Below the pieces are notes generated by a model. The model ran no database searches. It saw only the letters and a program-made list of their open reading frames with translations, and had not been told where the DNA came from. From assembly GCA_963715045.1 (NCBI GenBank), contig CAVQRC010000001.1, positions 304,105-368,104 on the forward strand: a stretch of DNA of 64,000 bases, in the 5' to 3' direction. The stretch comes from CAVQRC01 sp963715045 (lineage in GTDB: Bacteria > Planctomycetota > Planctomycetia > Pirellulales > Lacipirellulaceae). The position numbers and the translations under genes were made by a program. Positions 25,734-33,428 of the stretch are shown piece by piece (positions within the stretch are counted from its first letter, which is position 1; every line of letters begins with the position of its first letter).

Positions 25734-26921
25734 TTGAACCTCGCTGCCAACCAACTTGAAAGCCGCTGGCCGTTCCGTGGGGCCGTGGTCCTCGTCGGTG
25801 CCACGTTCGTGCTCCTGTACGTGGGTGGACTTGTGACCACGACCGATGCAGGGATGGCCTTCAAGGATTGGCTGACGTCGGATGGGCATTTCATGCTCAC
25901 CTATCCCTGGCTGCAGTCGGCCGGTGAGAAATTCCTCGAGCACGGCCATCGCCTGATGGGAGCGACAGTCGGTTTCATCACGATCGGTGTGCTGGTACTT
26001 CTGATGCGTCTCGAGTCGCGGAAGTGGGTTCGCATTTACGGCTGGTTGATGCTGGCGGCCGTCATCGCACAGGGCGTACTGGGCGGCATGAGGATCGTGT
26101 TCGACGAGCGGACGCTGGCCATGATTCACGGCTGCACAGGGCCGCTGTTCTTCACGATGACTGTTGGTCTTGCCGTCGTAACCTCGCGATCGTGGCGGAA
26201 CACCGAGCAGCGGATTGTGGCCCCCAGGACTGCCGATCCTCTCTTTGACCGCGGGCGTAGTCACGCTGCAGCGAATCGCCTGGCGTGGTTTGCCGTCGCG
26301 GCGACGGCCGCTTCGTACCTGCAACTCGTGGCCGGAGCATGGCTGCGGCATTTGCCGGCGACGGCTTCCGCGGAGACGTTTCGTCGAGCCGTTTACACCC
26401 ACCTCACCCTGGCAGCGGTGGTGTCGCTGACGAGCATCATCCTGGCGATTGTCGCTCGCCGCACCGCTTTCGATTGGAAGTGGGTGACTCGCCCGGCAAC
26501 ATTCCTGGCGGTCCTGCTCGGCGGGCAACTGCTGCTGGGGTTGGCGACCTGGGTCACCAAATTCGGGATGCCCCGGTGGCTGGCGGGTTGGTTCGGCGAC
26601 TACACGTTCGTCGCCGAGGCGGGAGGTACGCTCCCGACCATCCTCGTTACGACCCACATGGCTGTCGGATCGCTGATCCTCGTTACGGCTGCCACGACGC
26701 TGTTTCGGAGTCAACGGTTGGCGGAAGTGCTCGCGGCCGATTCCTCCGCAACGAAGCTCACGTCGCCCCCACTGTCGCGAACGCCTCCTACGCTGTCGAC
26801 GTTTCGATCAGGCCTCGACGCGAGTCCCGCGGCGGTGCCGAAAGCCTCGGCGGCCAGTTCTGCGGGCGCCATTTCGACGGGGGCCATTTCCGGCGGGGGT
26901 AGCGAGGCACACTCATCATGA
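25734..26921 (+). CDS. ctaA: Haem A synthase (COX15/CtaA)
   Basis: Oxidises the haem O methyl group to make haem A. It has about eight helices and four histidine-bearing segments (EHGHRLMG, MIHGCTG, YTHLTLA, TTHMAVG). At 395 aa it has the usual core plus an Ala/Ser/Gly-rich C-terminal tail of about 60 residues. The start is TTG at 25734, with AGGAA 7 nt upstream. It overlaps the following ctaB by 4 nt (ATGA), so the two haem-modifying genes are translationally linked. Confidence 0.92.
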   Translation: MNLAANQLESRWPFRGAVVLVGATFVLLYVGGLVTTTDAGMAFKDWLTSDGHFMLTYPWLQSAGEKFLEHGHRLMGATVGFITIGVLVLLMRLESRKWVRIYGWLMLAAVIAQGVLGGMRIVFDERTLAMIHGCTGPLFFTMTVGLAVVTSRSWRNTEQRIVAPRTADPLFDRGRSHAAANRLAWFAVAATAASYLQLVAGAWLRHLPATASAETFRRAVYTHLTLAAVVSLTSIILAIVARRTAFDWKWVTRPATFLAVLLGGQLLLGLATWVTKFGMPRWLAGWFGDYTFVAEAGGTLPTILVTTHMAVGSLILVTAATTLFRSQRLAEVLAADSSATKLTSPPLSRTPPTLSTFRSGLDASPAAVPKASAASSAGAISTGAISGGGSEAHSS

Positions 26922-27821
26922 GCACCCTGCCCGGTATCACCACAGGACGCGTCGGTACGCTCACGGCACGACTCAGTGACTACGCCGAACTCGGCAAGAT
27001 CCGCATTGCCTCACTGGAACTCGTCGTCGTCACCGTGGCCGCCTCGCTCGCGACGGGGGGCCTGCCTGCCGGTTCGCTCCTCGTGCCGCTGCTGCTGGGC
27101 ACGACCCTGATCGCCATCAGCGCCAGCGCCGCGAATCAGTGGCTCGAACGCGACCTCGACGCCCGGATGCCGAGAACCCGCAGCCGCCCCTTGCCAGCCG
27201 GGCGGGTCTCGATGTTCGAGGCCGTGTCACTGGCTGCTGCGACATTGCTGGCCGGGGTGTGGATGCTGGGAATCTTCGTGAACTGGACGACGGCGACAGT
27301 GGCGATCGCGACCTGGATCGTGTATGTGGTGGTCTACACGCCGTTGAAAACCCGGTCACCGTTGAACACGGCTGTCGGAGCCGTGAGTGGCTGCTTACCG
27401 GTACTCATCGGGTGGACGGCGACCGGTGCCCCGCTCAGCCTGACTGCCGCCGCCCTGACGGTGGTGCTGTTCCTGTGGCAATTTCCCCACTTCATGGCGA
27501 TCGCGTGGTTGTACCGCGACGATTATCGCGCGGGCGGTTTTCAGATGCTGACCGTCGTCGACCCCAGTGGGCTGCGCGGCCGCCCAGTCCTTGACTGCCT
27601 GTCTGGCCCTGCTGCCAGTGAGTCTCGTACCCGCCTGGTCCGGGCAGGTTGGCAGCGAATTGTTTTATGCCGTCTGGGCGACGGCCCTGGGGGTCGGCTA
27701 TCTCGCCGCCACGGCGCGGTTCTTCGCGCACCGTAACGACGTCACAGCCCGTTCGCTGCTGCGTTCCAGCCTCCTGTACCTGCCCTGCATGCTGGGTTTG
27801 CTGCTTGTCGTCTCGGGATAG
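26918..27821 (+). CDS. ctaB: Protohaem IX farnesyltransferase (COX10/CtaB), frame break at ~27577
   Basis: UbiA-family enzyme making haem O. The prenyl-diphosphate motif is NQWLERDLDARM, followed by RTRSRPLPAGR, with the second segment YRDDYRAGGFQML. After VVDPSGLR (about 27575) the frame changes by one base. The shifted frame continues AAQSLTACLALLPVSLVPAW to a stop at 27821, giving the normal last three helices. The unshifted frame ends at 27736 with non-hydrophobic sequence. The joined length is about 300 aa, as expected. A one-base error in the GC-rich CTGCGCGGCCGCC run is most likely. Confidence 0.88.
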
Positions 27822-27836
27822 CTGCCCGCTGACTTT

Positions 27837-27892
27837 AAATCGCCAGACCAAATCGCCAGACCAAATCGCCAGACCAAATCGCTCACACTCAA
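27837..27892. repeat. Short tandem repeat, 13-bp AAATCGCCAGACC units
   Basis: About three and a half copies, plus a degenerate CAATTGCCAGACC copy, ending some 20 nt before the subunit III start codon. Confidence 0.92.
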
Positions 27893-27922
27893 TTGCCAGA
27901 CCACTGCTAAAGACGAATTCAC

Positions 27923-28437
27923 ATGTCTGATCACGACCATCATGGTCCTACGTTCGATTACCAGCCAGCCCTGCCGATTAATAACGGTAAGGTCTGCATG
28001 TGGCTGTTTTTGTCTACCGAGATCATGTTTTTCGCGGCACTGATCGGCGTGTACATCGTGATCCGGTTCGGCGCCCTCGCCTGGCCGTCGCCTGCAGACG
28101 TGCACCTCAGCGAACCGATCGGAGCCTTCAATACGTTCGTGCTCATCTGTTCGAGCGTCTCAATTGTGCTGGCTCTGGAAGCGGCCAAGAGAAATCAAGC
28201 CGCGGTCGCCAAAGGCTGGGTGCTCCTCACGCTCGTGCTGGGCACCGTGTTTCTCGGAGTGAAGGGCTTCGAATATCAGGCCAAGTTCTCGCATGGGATC
28301 TACCCTCAGAAGCCGCGAAGCCAGATTTATGAGAAGGCCGACGTCTACTACGCGTCGGCGGTGCGCGATCGGATCAAGGAATTGCGATTGGAGATTTCCA
28401 ACCAGGCGTCAGACACGGCGGCGCAGGTGAACCCGCC
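27923..28437 (+). CDS. ctaE: Cytochrome c oxidase subunit III, N-terminal part (frame break at ~28435)
   Basis: Contains the first helices of subunit III (WLFLSTEIMFFAALIGVYIVI, FNTFVLICSSVSIVLALEAA, KGWVLLTLVLGTVFLGVKGFEY). A charged loop follows (KADVYYASAVRDRIKELRLEI). In the run AACCCGCCGCCGAGG at 28430-28444 the reading must move to the -1 frame. Without it the frame ends at 28585 with arginine-rich nonsense. The continuation is given as the next entry. Confidence 0.85.
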
Positions 28438-29037
28438 GCCGAGGCCAACGGAGAGGTCACCCCTGCTGCCGGCGACGCCAATGCCGCTGGCGAAGCGGAT
28501 GCCGATACGCCACCCAAGATCGAAACGGCGGATCCGATCCTGGCCCACCGCATCGATGTGCTCGACGAGGTGGAAGTCGAGTTGACCGCCGCCGAAAAGC
28601 TGCTCTGGCAAGATCCGAACTCGATCGCGGGCCGCGTCGCCCTGCTGCGACTCGCCGACAAGATCTATCCGCTTCACAGTGATTACGCGGCGGTGCAAGT
28701 GACGCCGGTTGCCGACACGGGCTCGCATGCCGAGCAACACGCCGCCCCGCATGACTCCTCCGCGGGCCACAGCGATCATCCCGTGGGCCTCAATGACCGC
28801 GAGCCCTGGCTCGAATTGCCGATTCGGATCCCGGGAGGGAATATGTGGGCGAGCACCTATTTCCTGCTCACCGGTTTTCACGCCCTGCACGTATTGGTGG
28901 GGCTGATCGTGTTTGCCCTGATGTTGACGATGACTCTCGGGGTCGCGAAGGCGAACTTCGTCGAGAACATCGGTTTGTATTGGCACTTTGTCGACCTCGT
29001 CTGGATTTTCCTGTTTCCACTGCTGTATCTGTTCTGA
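28438..29037 (+). CDS. ctaE: Cytochrome c oxidase subunit III, C-terminal part
   Basis: Continues with AEANGEVTPAAGDAN and carries the final helices: NMWASTYFLLTGFHALHVLVGL and NFVENIGLYWHFVDLVWIFLFP, the typical subunit III ending. Between the third and fourth helices the joined protein has an insertion of about 140 residues with a His-rich segment (HAEQHAAPHDSSAGHSDH). The full length is about 371 aa against about 200 for bacterial caa3-type subunits. The insertion might bind metal or contact neighbouring subunits (inference). Confidence 0.85.
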   Translation, partial: AEANGEVTPAAGDANAAGEADADTPPKIETADPILAHRIDVLDEVEVELTAAEKLLWQDPNSIAGRVALLRLADKIYPLHSDYAAVQVTPVADTGSHAEQHAAPHDSSAGHSDHPVGLNDREPWLELPIRIPGGNMWASTYFLLTGFHALHVLVGLIVFALMLTMTLGVAKANFVENIGLYWHFVDLVWIFLFPLLYLF

Positions 29038-29047
29038 TCAGCCGACG

Positions 29048-29080
29048 CCCTAATCCCTAATCCCTAATCCTCAGTCCCTA
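29048..29080. repeat. Short tandem repeat, CCCTAAT heptamers
   Basis: Three copies of CCCTAAT plus CCTCAGT and CCCTA, ending 8 nt before the subunit IV start codon. It resembles telomere units by chance only. Confidence 0.88.
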
Positions 29081-29088
29081 CCGCTACT

Positions 29089-29514
29089 ATGTCTGACGAA
29101 CACGTCACATCGCACTCGGCCCCCGGCTCCGCTACCCATGACGATCACGGTGGCTTGGGCAAGTACATCGTGGTGTTTGTCGCGTTATGCGTGCTGACAC
29201 TTTGCTCGTTCTGGACATATTCTTCGTTGTGGCCTGATTTCCTCGATGATCCGGCGATCAAGCGTCTCTTCATGATGGCCGTCTCGGTGACCAAGGCGAT
29301 GCTCGTGATCATGTTCTTCATGCATCTGCTGTGGGAGGCCAACTGGAAATACGTGCTCACGATCCCGGCCAGTTGCATGGCCGTCTTTCTCGTGCTCGCC
29401 CTGGTCCCGGATGTGGGGTTGCGGTACCGTTATGCCTCGGAGGAGCGAATGCTGAGGGCCGCCGAATACGCCCCGCCGGCAGCCGAGACGCAAAAGCATG
29501 ACCAGGAGCATTAG
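29089..29514 (+). CDS. Cytochrome c oxidase subunit IV (small)
   Basis: A 141-aa protein with three helices (about 25-45, 62-84 and 90-108), a His/Ser-rich N-terminus (SDEHVTSHSAPGSATHDDHGG) and the VTKAMLVIMFFMHLLWE segment typical of prokaryotic subunit IV. It directly follows subunit III, as in caa3-type clusters. Confidence 0.88.
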   Translation: MSDEHVTSHSAPGSATHDDHGGLGKYIVVFVALCVLTLCSFWTYSSLWPDFLDDPAIKRLFMMAVSVTKAMLVIMFFMHLLWEANWKYVLTIPASCMAVFLVLALVPDVGLRYRYASEERMLRAAEYAPPAAETQKHDQEH

Positions 29515-29564
29515 GTAGGCAGCAGGGGTAGGGATTAGGCGGCTCGTCGGGTCACCTTCTATTG

Positions 29565-29609
29565 GGAATTCGTCCTTGGGCATTCATTAGTCCTTAGTCA
29601 TTGTCATTC
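29565..29609 (-). repeat. Single inverted copy of the AATGACTAAGGACTAATGA repeat
   Basis: The minus strand contains AATGACTAAGGACTAATGA, matching the 51-bp tandem repeat before the DUF58 gene at 43533-43636. It lies between the subunit IV gene and the ABC ATPase gene. Confidence 0.65.
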
Positions 29610-29640
29610 AAAGCCCGGCCGCTTCCGCGACACAATCATG

Positions 29641-29668
29641 CCCGACCCCTGACCCCCGACCCCTCACC
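29641..29668. repeat. Short tandem repeat, CGACCCC/TGACCCC heptamers
   Basis: Four heptamers whose last base abuts the ATPase start codon. There is no Shine-Dalgarno. The first three copies are identical to those before the partner permease at 37297. Confidence 0.9.
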
Positions 29669-30595
29669 ATGCCCGCCATCGAGATCGCCGAACTCCGGCA
29701 CGCTTACGGTGACCGCGTCGCCGTCGACGGACTTTCCTTCACCGTCGACGAGCGCGAGATCTTTGTCGTCCTCGGCCCCAATGGAAGCGGCAAGACGACG
29801 ATGTTCCGCGTGCTCTCGACGTTGATTCCGCTGCAGGAGGGAAGGGTCACGATTCTCGGCCACGACCTGGCGACCCAGGCCGCGTCGATTCGCGGCCAGC
29901 TCGGCGTCGTGTTTCAGGCCGCGAGTCTCGACAAGAAGTTGACGGTATCGGAGAACCTGCGGCATCAGGGACGGCTGTATGGTCTCCGGGGGGCCAAGTT
30001 GCGAACGCGCTGCCAGACGATGCTCGCTCGGTTAGGTCTCGCGGACCGCGCGGGCGATCTCGTGGAGACCCTCTCCGGTGGACTTCGCAGGCGGGTGGAG
30101 CTTGCCAAGGGAATGCTCCATGAGCCACGAGTGCTGCTCATGGATGAGCCCAGCACGGGCCTCGACCCGGCCGCCCGCAGCGACATGTGGCGGTACCTCG
30201 AGGAAGTCCGTCAGACGGATGGAGTCACCGTCTTTCTCACGACCCACTTGCTCGAGGAGGCCGAACGTGCCGACCGAATCGCGATCATGCACGAGGGCCG
30301 ACTCGCCGCTCTCGACACACCAGCCCGGCTGAAGGCGAGCCTCGGCGGAGATTCGATCACCATTCAGACCGCCAGTCCCGACGCGCTCGTCGAACGCATC
30401 AATCGCCAGTTCCCGGATCAGGCGATGCTCGTCGACGGTACGGTCCGTCTCGAAGAGCCCGACGGCCAAACTTGGATCCCCCGCCTGGTCGAAGCCTTCG
30501 GGCCCGATATCGACACGATCACGCTAGGCAAACCGACGCTCGAAGACGTTTTCATCGCCCGCACGGGCCATCGTTTCTGGAGTGAGCCGACTTAG
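29669..30595 (+). CDS. ABC transporter ATP-binding protein
   Basis: A 308-aa ATPase of the drug-resistance/ABC-2 type: Walker A GPNGSGKT (36-43), signature LSGG (135-138), Walker B LLMDEP (156-161), an H-loop TTHLLEEAE and a C-terminal regulatory extension. The most likely partner is the ABC-2 permease at 37333-38118, which shares the same upstream heptamer array but is 6.7 kb away. The adjacent oxidase genes suggest a role in oxidase or copper assembly, but that is inferred from context only. Confidence 0.92.
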   Translation: MPAIEIAELRHAYGDRVAVDGLSFTVDEREIFVVLGPNGSGKTTMFRVLSTLIPLQEGRVTILGHDLATQAASIRGQLGVVFQAASLDKKLTVSENLRHQGRLYGLRGAKLRTRCQTMLARLGLADRAGDLVETLSGGLRRRVELAKGMLHEPRVLLMDEPSTGLDPAARSDMWRYLEEVRQTDGVTVFLTTHLLEEAERADRIAIMHEGRLAALDTPARLKASLGGDSITIQTASPDALVERINRQFPDQAMLVDGTVRLEEPDGQTWIPRLVEAFGPDIDTITLGKPTLEDVFIARTGHRFWSEPT

Positions 30596-30663
30596 CTTCG
30601 GCTCGAGCCACGGTGTTCATGTCCCCCCCAAACAGGATTCGCGAAAACTGGTGTTGCCCCGAC

Positions 30664-30679
30664 TACTAAGAACTTAGTA
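30664..30679. promoter_or_regulatory. Perfect 16-bp palindrome, probable BlaI/MecI-type operator
   Basis: TACTAAG, AA, CTTAGTA, located 33 nt upstream of the DUF1559 gene. TACTA...TAGTA half-sites are characteristic of some BlaI-family operators, and a BlaI-family gene lies two genes on. A purine-rich ribosome site (AGGAAGGA) follows at 30697-30704. The first gene of the unit, and so the whole unit, is probably autorepressed. Confidence 0.7.
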
Positions 30680-30711
30680 CAAACGCCGCCCCGTTCAGGA
30701 AGGACAGGTGT

Positions 30712-31704
30712 ATGGAAACGCAAGCAGGCGTCAAACGGCTGGGCAGCAGGGTGATCCGGTTATCGCGCACAGGTCGGGGGCGGCCATTCCGCGTCGCGGC
30801 CCGGCCGACTGGCTTCACGGTCTTGGAAATCCTCGTGTCGGCTGGGATTGTCGGGCTGCTGGCCTCGATCTTGTTGCCAGCATTCATGTCTGCTCGCGAG
30901 GCGGCACGCGCCACCGTCTGCAAGAGCCACCTCCGTGAGATCGGCGTGGCGATGCAGAATCACCACGACAGCCACGGTCAGTTGCCTCCGGCCTGGCGCG
31001 AGGCTCGGCAGGCGGTTGAATTCGGGTACGGCTGGGCATCCCAGCTTCTCCCCCAGCTCGAGCAACAGCAAGTCCATCGCGCGCTCGATTTCAGCGACCG
31101 CCCGGACCGTCAGAGGACGCCCCAGGGAACGGGGCCCTGGGCAAGCTCGCTCTCCCAGATGCTATGCCCGTCCGACATCGTCGAAGCGTCGTTCCCCCTG
31201 TCAGCAGACGACGAGGACGAAGATCAGGGTGACCCGGATATGCGACTGCTCGAGCAAACCATGGACGCGACCGGGAGTGCATCACGGCACTTGATCACAT
31301 TGCCAACCGCCAATTACGTCGGCGTATTCGGGACGGTCGAAGCCGACGATTATCAAGAACTCGGTCCCGCCGGGTACGGTGACGGCAGCGTCATTCAGGA
31401 TCGCCGCATCTGCTTCGATGACCTGCAGCGAGGCCTCAGCAAAACCTTGCTGGTTGGTGAACGAAAGATGGCCACGGTCCCATCGACCTGGCTCGGCGTC
31501 GATCTGCGAGGAGAGGATGCTGCCTGCCGACTGGTCGGCTCGGCCATGACGCAACCGAACTGCAAAGTCTGCGATGAATGCGAATTCACGAGTCGTCATC
31601 CGAGCGGGGTGATCTTCTTGTGGGCCGACGGTCATGTCACGCTCCTGGGCGACTCGGTGGAACCACAGCTCTACCGTCAATTCGCTCAACGAATGCTTCC
31701 CTAG
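30712..31704 (+). CDS. DUF1559 prepilin-like protein
   Basis: Type II secretion pseudopilin-like protein of the large planctomycete DUF1559 family. A basic leader is followed by the prepilin cleavage/methylation motif GFTVLEILVSAGIVGLLASILLPA, then CKSHLREIGVAMQNHHDSHGQLPP, and the C-terminal SRHPSGVIFLWADGHVTLL box. It is 330 aa. It is cotranscribed (17-bp gap) with the BlaI-type repressor and M56 protease. Such coupling to a DUF1559 gene suggests either a surface sensor or a regulated target. The role of DUF1559 proteins is not established. Confidence 0.9.
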   Translation: METQAGVKRLGSRVIRLSRTGRGRPFRVAARPTGFTVLEILVSAGIVGLLASILLPAFMSAREAARATVCKSHLREIGVAMQNHHDSHGQLPPAWREARQAVEFGYGWASQLLPQLEQQQVHRALDFSDRPDRQRTPQGTGPWASSLSQMLCPSDIVEASFPLSADDEDEDQGDPDMRLLEQTMDATGSASRHLITLPTANYVGVFGTVEADDYQELGPAGYGDGSVIQDRRICFDDLQRGLSKTLLVGERKMATVPSTWLGVDLRGEDAACRLVGSAMTQPNCKVCDECEFTSRHPSGVIFLWADGHVTLLGDSVEPQLYRQFAQRMLP

Positions 31705-31720
31705 CCAACAGGAGGATCGG

Positions 31721-32107
31721 ATGAAACACAAAGCGGAATTTCCGGTCGTCTCGGCGGCACAGGCCGAGATCATGAATGTCATCTGGGACTACTCGCCCGC
31801 CTCGGTGACTGAAATCCTGCAGCGACTTCCGAGGCCGTTGGCCTATACGACGGTCATGACCACGGTGCGGATCCTGGAGGAAAAGGGCCTGATTGCCAAA
31901 ACCGGGAAACGGGGACGGGCGTTTCTCTACGAGCCCCGTGTCGATCGCCAGCGGGTACGCGATTCGATGTCTCGAGAAGTCGCCGATCGGTTGTTCGGAG
32001 GCTCGGTCAAATCGATGGTGCTGAATCTGGTTCAGGATACGGCGATCAGCGCCGAGGATCTCGCCGAGGTGAAACTCATGATCGAGCAACTCGAGGAAGC
32101 CAGATGA
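31721..32107 (+). CDS. BlaI/MecI/CopY-family transcriptional repressor
   Basis: A 128-aa winged-helix repressor: SAAQAEIMNVIWDYSPASVTEI, YTTVMTTVRILEEKGL (recognition helix and wing) and a C-terminal dimerisation helix region. The start at 31721 has AGGAGG 5 nt upstream. It overlaps the M56 protease by 4 nt (ATGA). It probably binds the TACTAAG palindrome at 30664 and is inactivated by cleavage after sensing by the partner protease, as in BlaI/BlaR1. Confidence 0.93.
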   Translation: MKHKAEFPVVSAAQAEIMNVIWDYSPASVTEILQRLPRPLAYTTVMTTVRILEEKGLIAKTGKRGRAFLYEPRVDRQRVRDSMSREVADRLFGGSVKSMVLNLVQDTAISAEDLAEVKLMIEQLEEAR

Positions 32108-33204
32108 ACGCCTTTCAATGGTTCGAACTGCTGGTGTCGCTGGGTCTGCAAGTATCGCTGGTGATCGGCGTGGCCTGGATCCTCGAGCGTTGGACGTGCG
32201 CGGCCCGGACCAAGACGCGGATCTGGACCGCGTGCGCCGTGAGTCTCCTGGGACTGGTCGCGGCCGGGCTGCTCCTGCCACGGCTACGCTGGTGCGACCC
32301 CTGGTCGCAGCTGGGCCCCCGTCAGTTGATGCTCGTCGTTGATGCGCAACACGTGATCGGATCCAGCCTGGCGGTAATCTGGATGTTCGGGATCGGTGTC
32401 ATGCTCACGCGGTGGAGTCTCCGCGCTCTGGGCATGCGGCGATTCCTGGCCACCTGTCCCCGGCTGAACGACCATGAGGAACGGACTGTCCGTGCGGTGG
32501 CAGGGGCAGAATCACTACGTCTTGGGCCTCGCGAAGTCGAATTTCGCATCTGTCCCCCAACGCTCGGCCCATTCTGTTATCAGCTTCATCAGCCGATCGT
32601 GTGCTTGCCGCGCTCCCTCGTGGAAGGGGATGCTGCCGAGTTGCGGCATGTCTTGCAGCATGAGCTGGCCCATCTGCAGACCCGGCATCCGCTGCAGCTG
32701 TTCGGGCACCAGTTGACGCAGGCGGTGCTGTGGTTTCATCCGCTCGTGTGGATCTCCAGCCGGCGGGCGAGTCTTGCGCGGGAGTTCGTATGTGATGACG
32801 CGGCGACCGCCGACGGCAGGTCAACGGCATCGTATTTGAGGACCTTGCTGCGGATCGTGGAATTGCAGTCGTTGTCGGCCAGCGGCACGATGTCGATCGG
32901 TCAATCGCCGAGCGAACTCCGGTTGCGGGCCGGGCGATTGGTAACGCAGGATCATCGCGCGGTTCCGCGCTCGAGCGGGTGGTCGATCGCGGGCGTGTTC
33001 GCGGTCGCCATTCTGGCATCTCAGATGTGGCTTCCGACCGATCCGCTGGCATCGCCGAATGAACGCTTCTCTCCATGGCCGAACTGGTCGGCCGCCGTGC
33101 TTCACACGTTGGATCTTTCGGTTCGCGACTTCGAGCCGTTCGATGGAAAGCTGCGGGTCCACGAACTTTGGGAGGAACGACACGAGCAGGAAGGAAGTTC
33201 GTGA
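32104..33204 (+). CDS. BlaR1-like M56 family membrane metalloprotease
   Basis: A 366-aa polytopic protein with helices in the first 110 residues and the zinc motif HELAH at 186-190, followed by the EFVCDDAA metal-ligand segment. A further helix near 300 precedes a short C-terminal tail of about 55 residues. The penicillin-binding sensor domain of BlaR1 is absent, so the signal is not predicted to be a beta-lactam. It is the expected protease partner of the preceding BlaI-like repressor. Confidence 0.88.
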   Translation: MNAFQWFELLVSLGLQVSLVIGVAWILERWTCAARTKTRIWTACAVSLLGLVAAGLLLPRLRWCDPWSQLGPRQLMLVVDAQHVIGSSLAVIWMFGIGVMLTRWSLRALGMRRFLATCPRLNDHEERTVRAVAGAESLRLGPREVEFRICPPTLGPFCYQLHQPIVCLPRSLVEGDAAELRHVLQHELAHLQTRHPLQLFGHQLTQAVLWFHPLVWISSRRASLAREFVCDDAATADGRSTASYLRTLLRIVELQSLSASGTMSIGQSPSELRLRAGRLVTQDHRAVPRSSGWSIAGVFAVAILASQMWLPTDPLASPNERFSPWPNWSAAVLHTLDLSVRDFEPFDGKLRVHELWEERHEQEGSS

Positions 33205-33428
33205 GCCAACCTGGTGTTTCCTGGATGCATTGAGGCTCGTGGAATCCTCACTTGCTGAGAACGCGAGCGGGCTGTTGCGTTGGGCCTGACCACCGCGTCC
33301 CGGTCGCACAGATTACCTGTCAATTTCAAATCCGTCGAACGCTCGCGGGGGGGAATACCCGTGACGATCGACTTCCGGCTGTACTTTTTTGATCGCAAGG
33401 ACGCGACTCGTGAACCACGCTTTCCACC

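Noticed and set aside
27567..27821. 84-aa open frame read as a separate small membrane gene
   Set aside because: Its sequence is exactly the missing C-terminal part of ctaB in the next frame; it is a frame-broken segment, not a new gene.
29048..29080. Telomere-like CCCTAAT repeats
   Set aside because: Only three copies, in the middle of an oxidase operon directly before a start codon; it fits the general short-tandem-repeat pattern better than any telomere or plasmid end.
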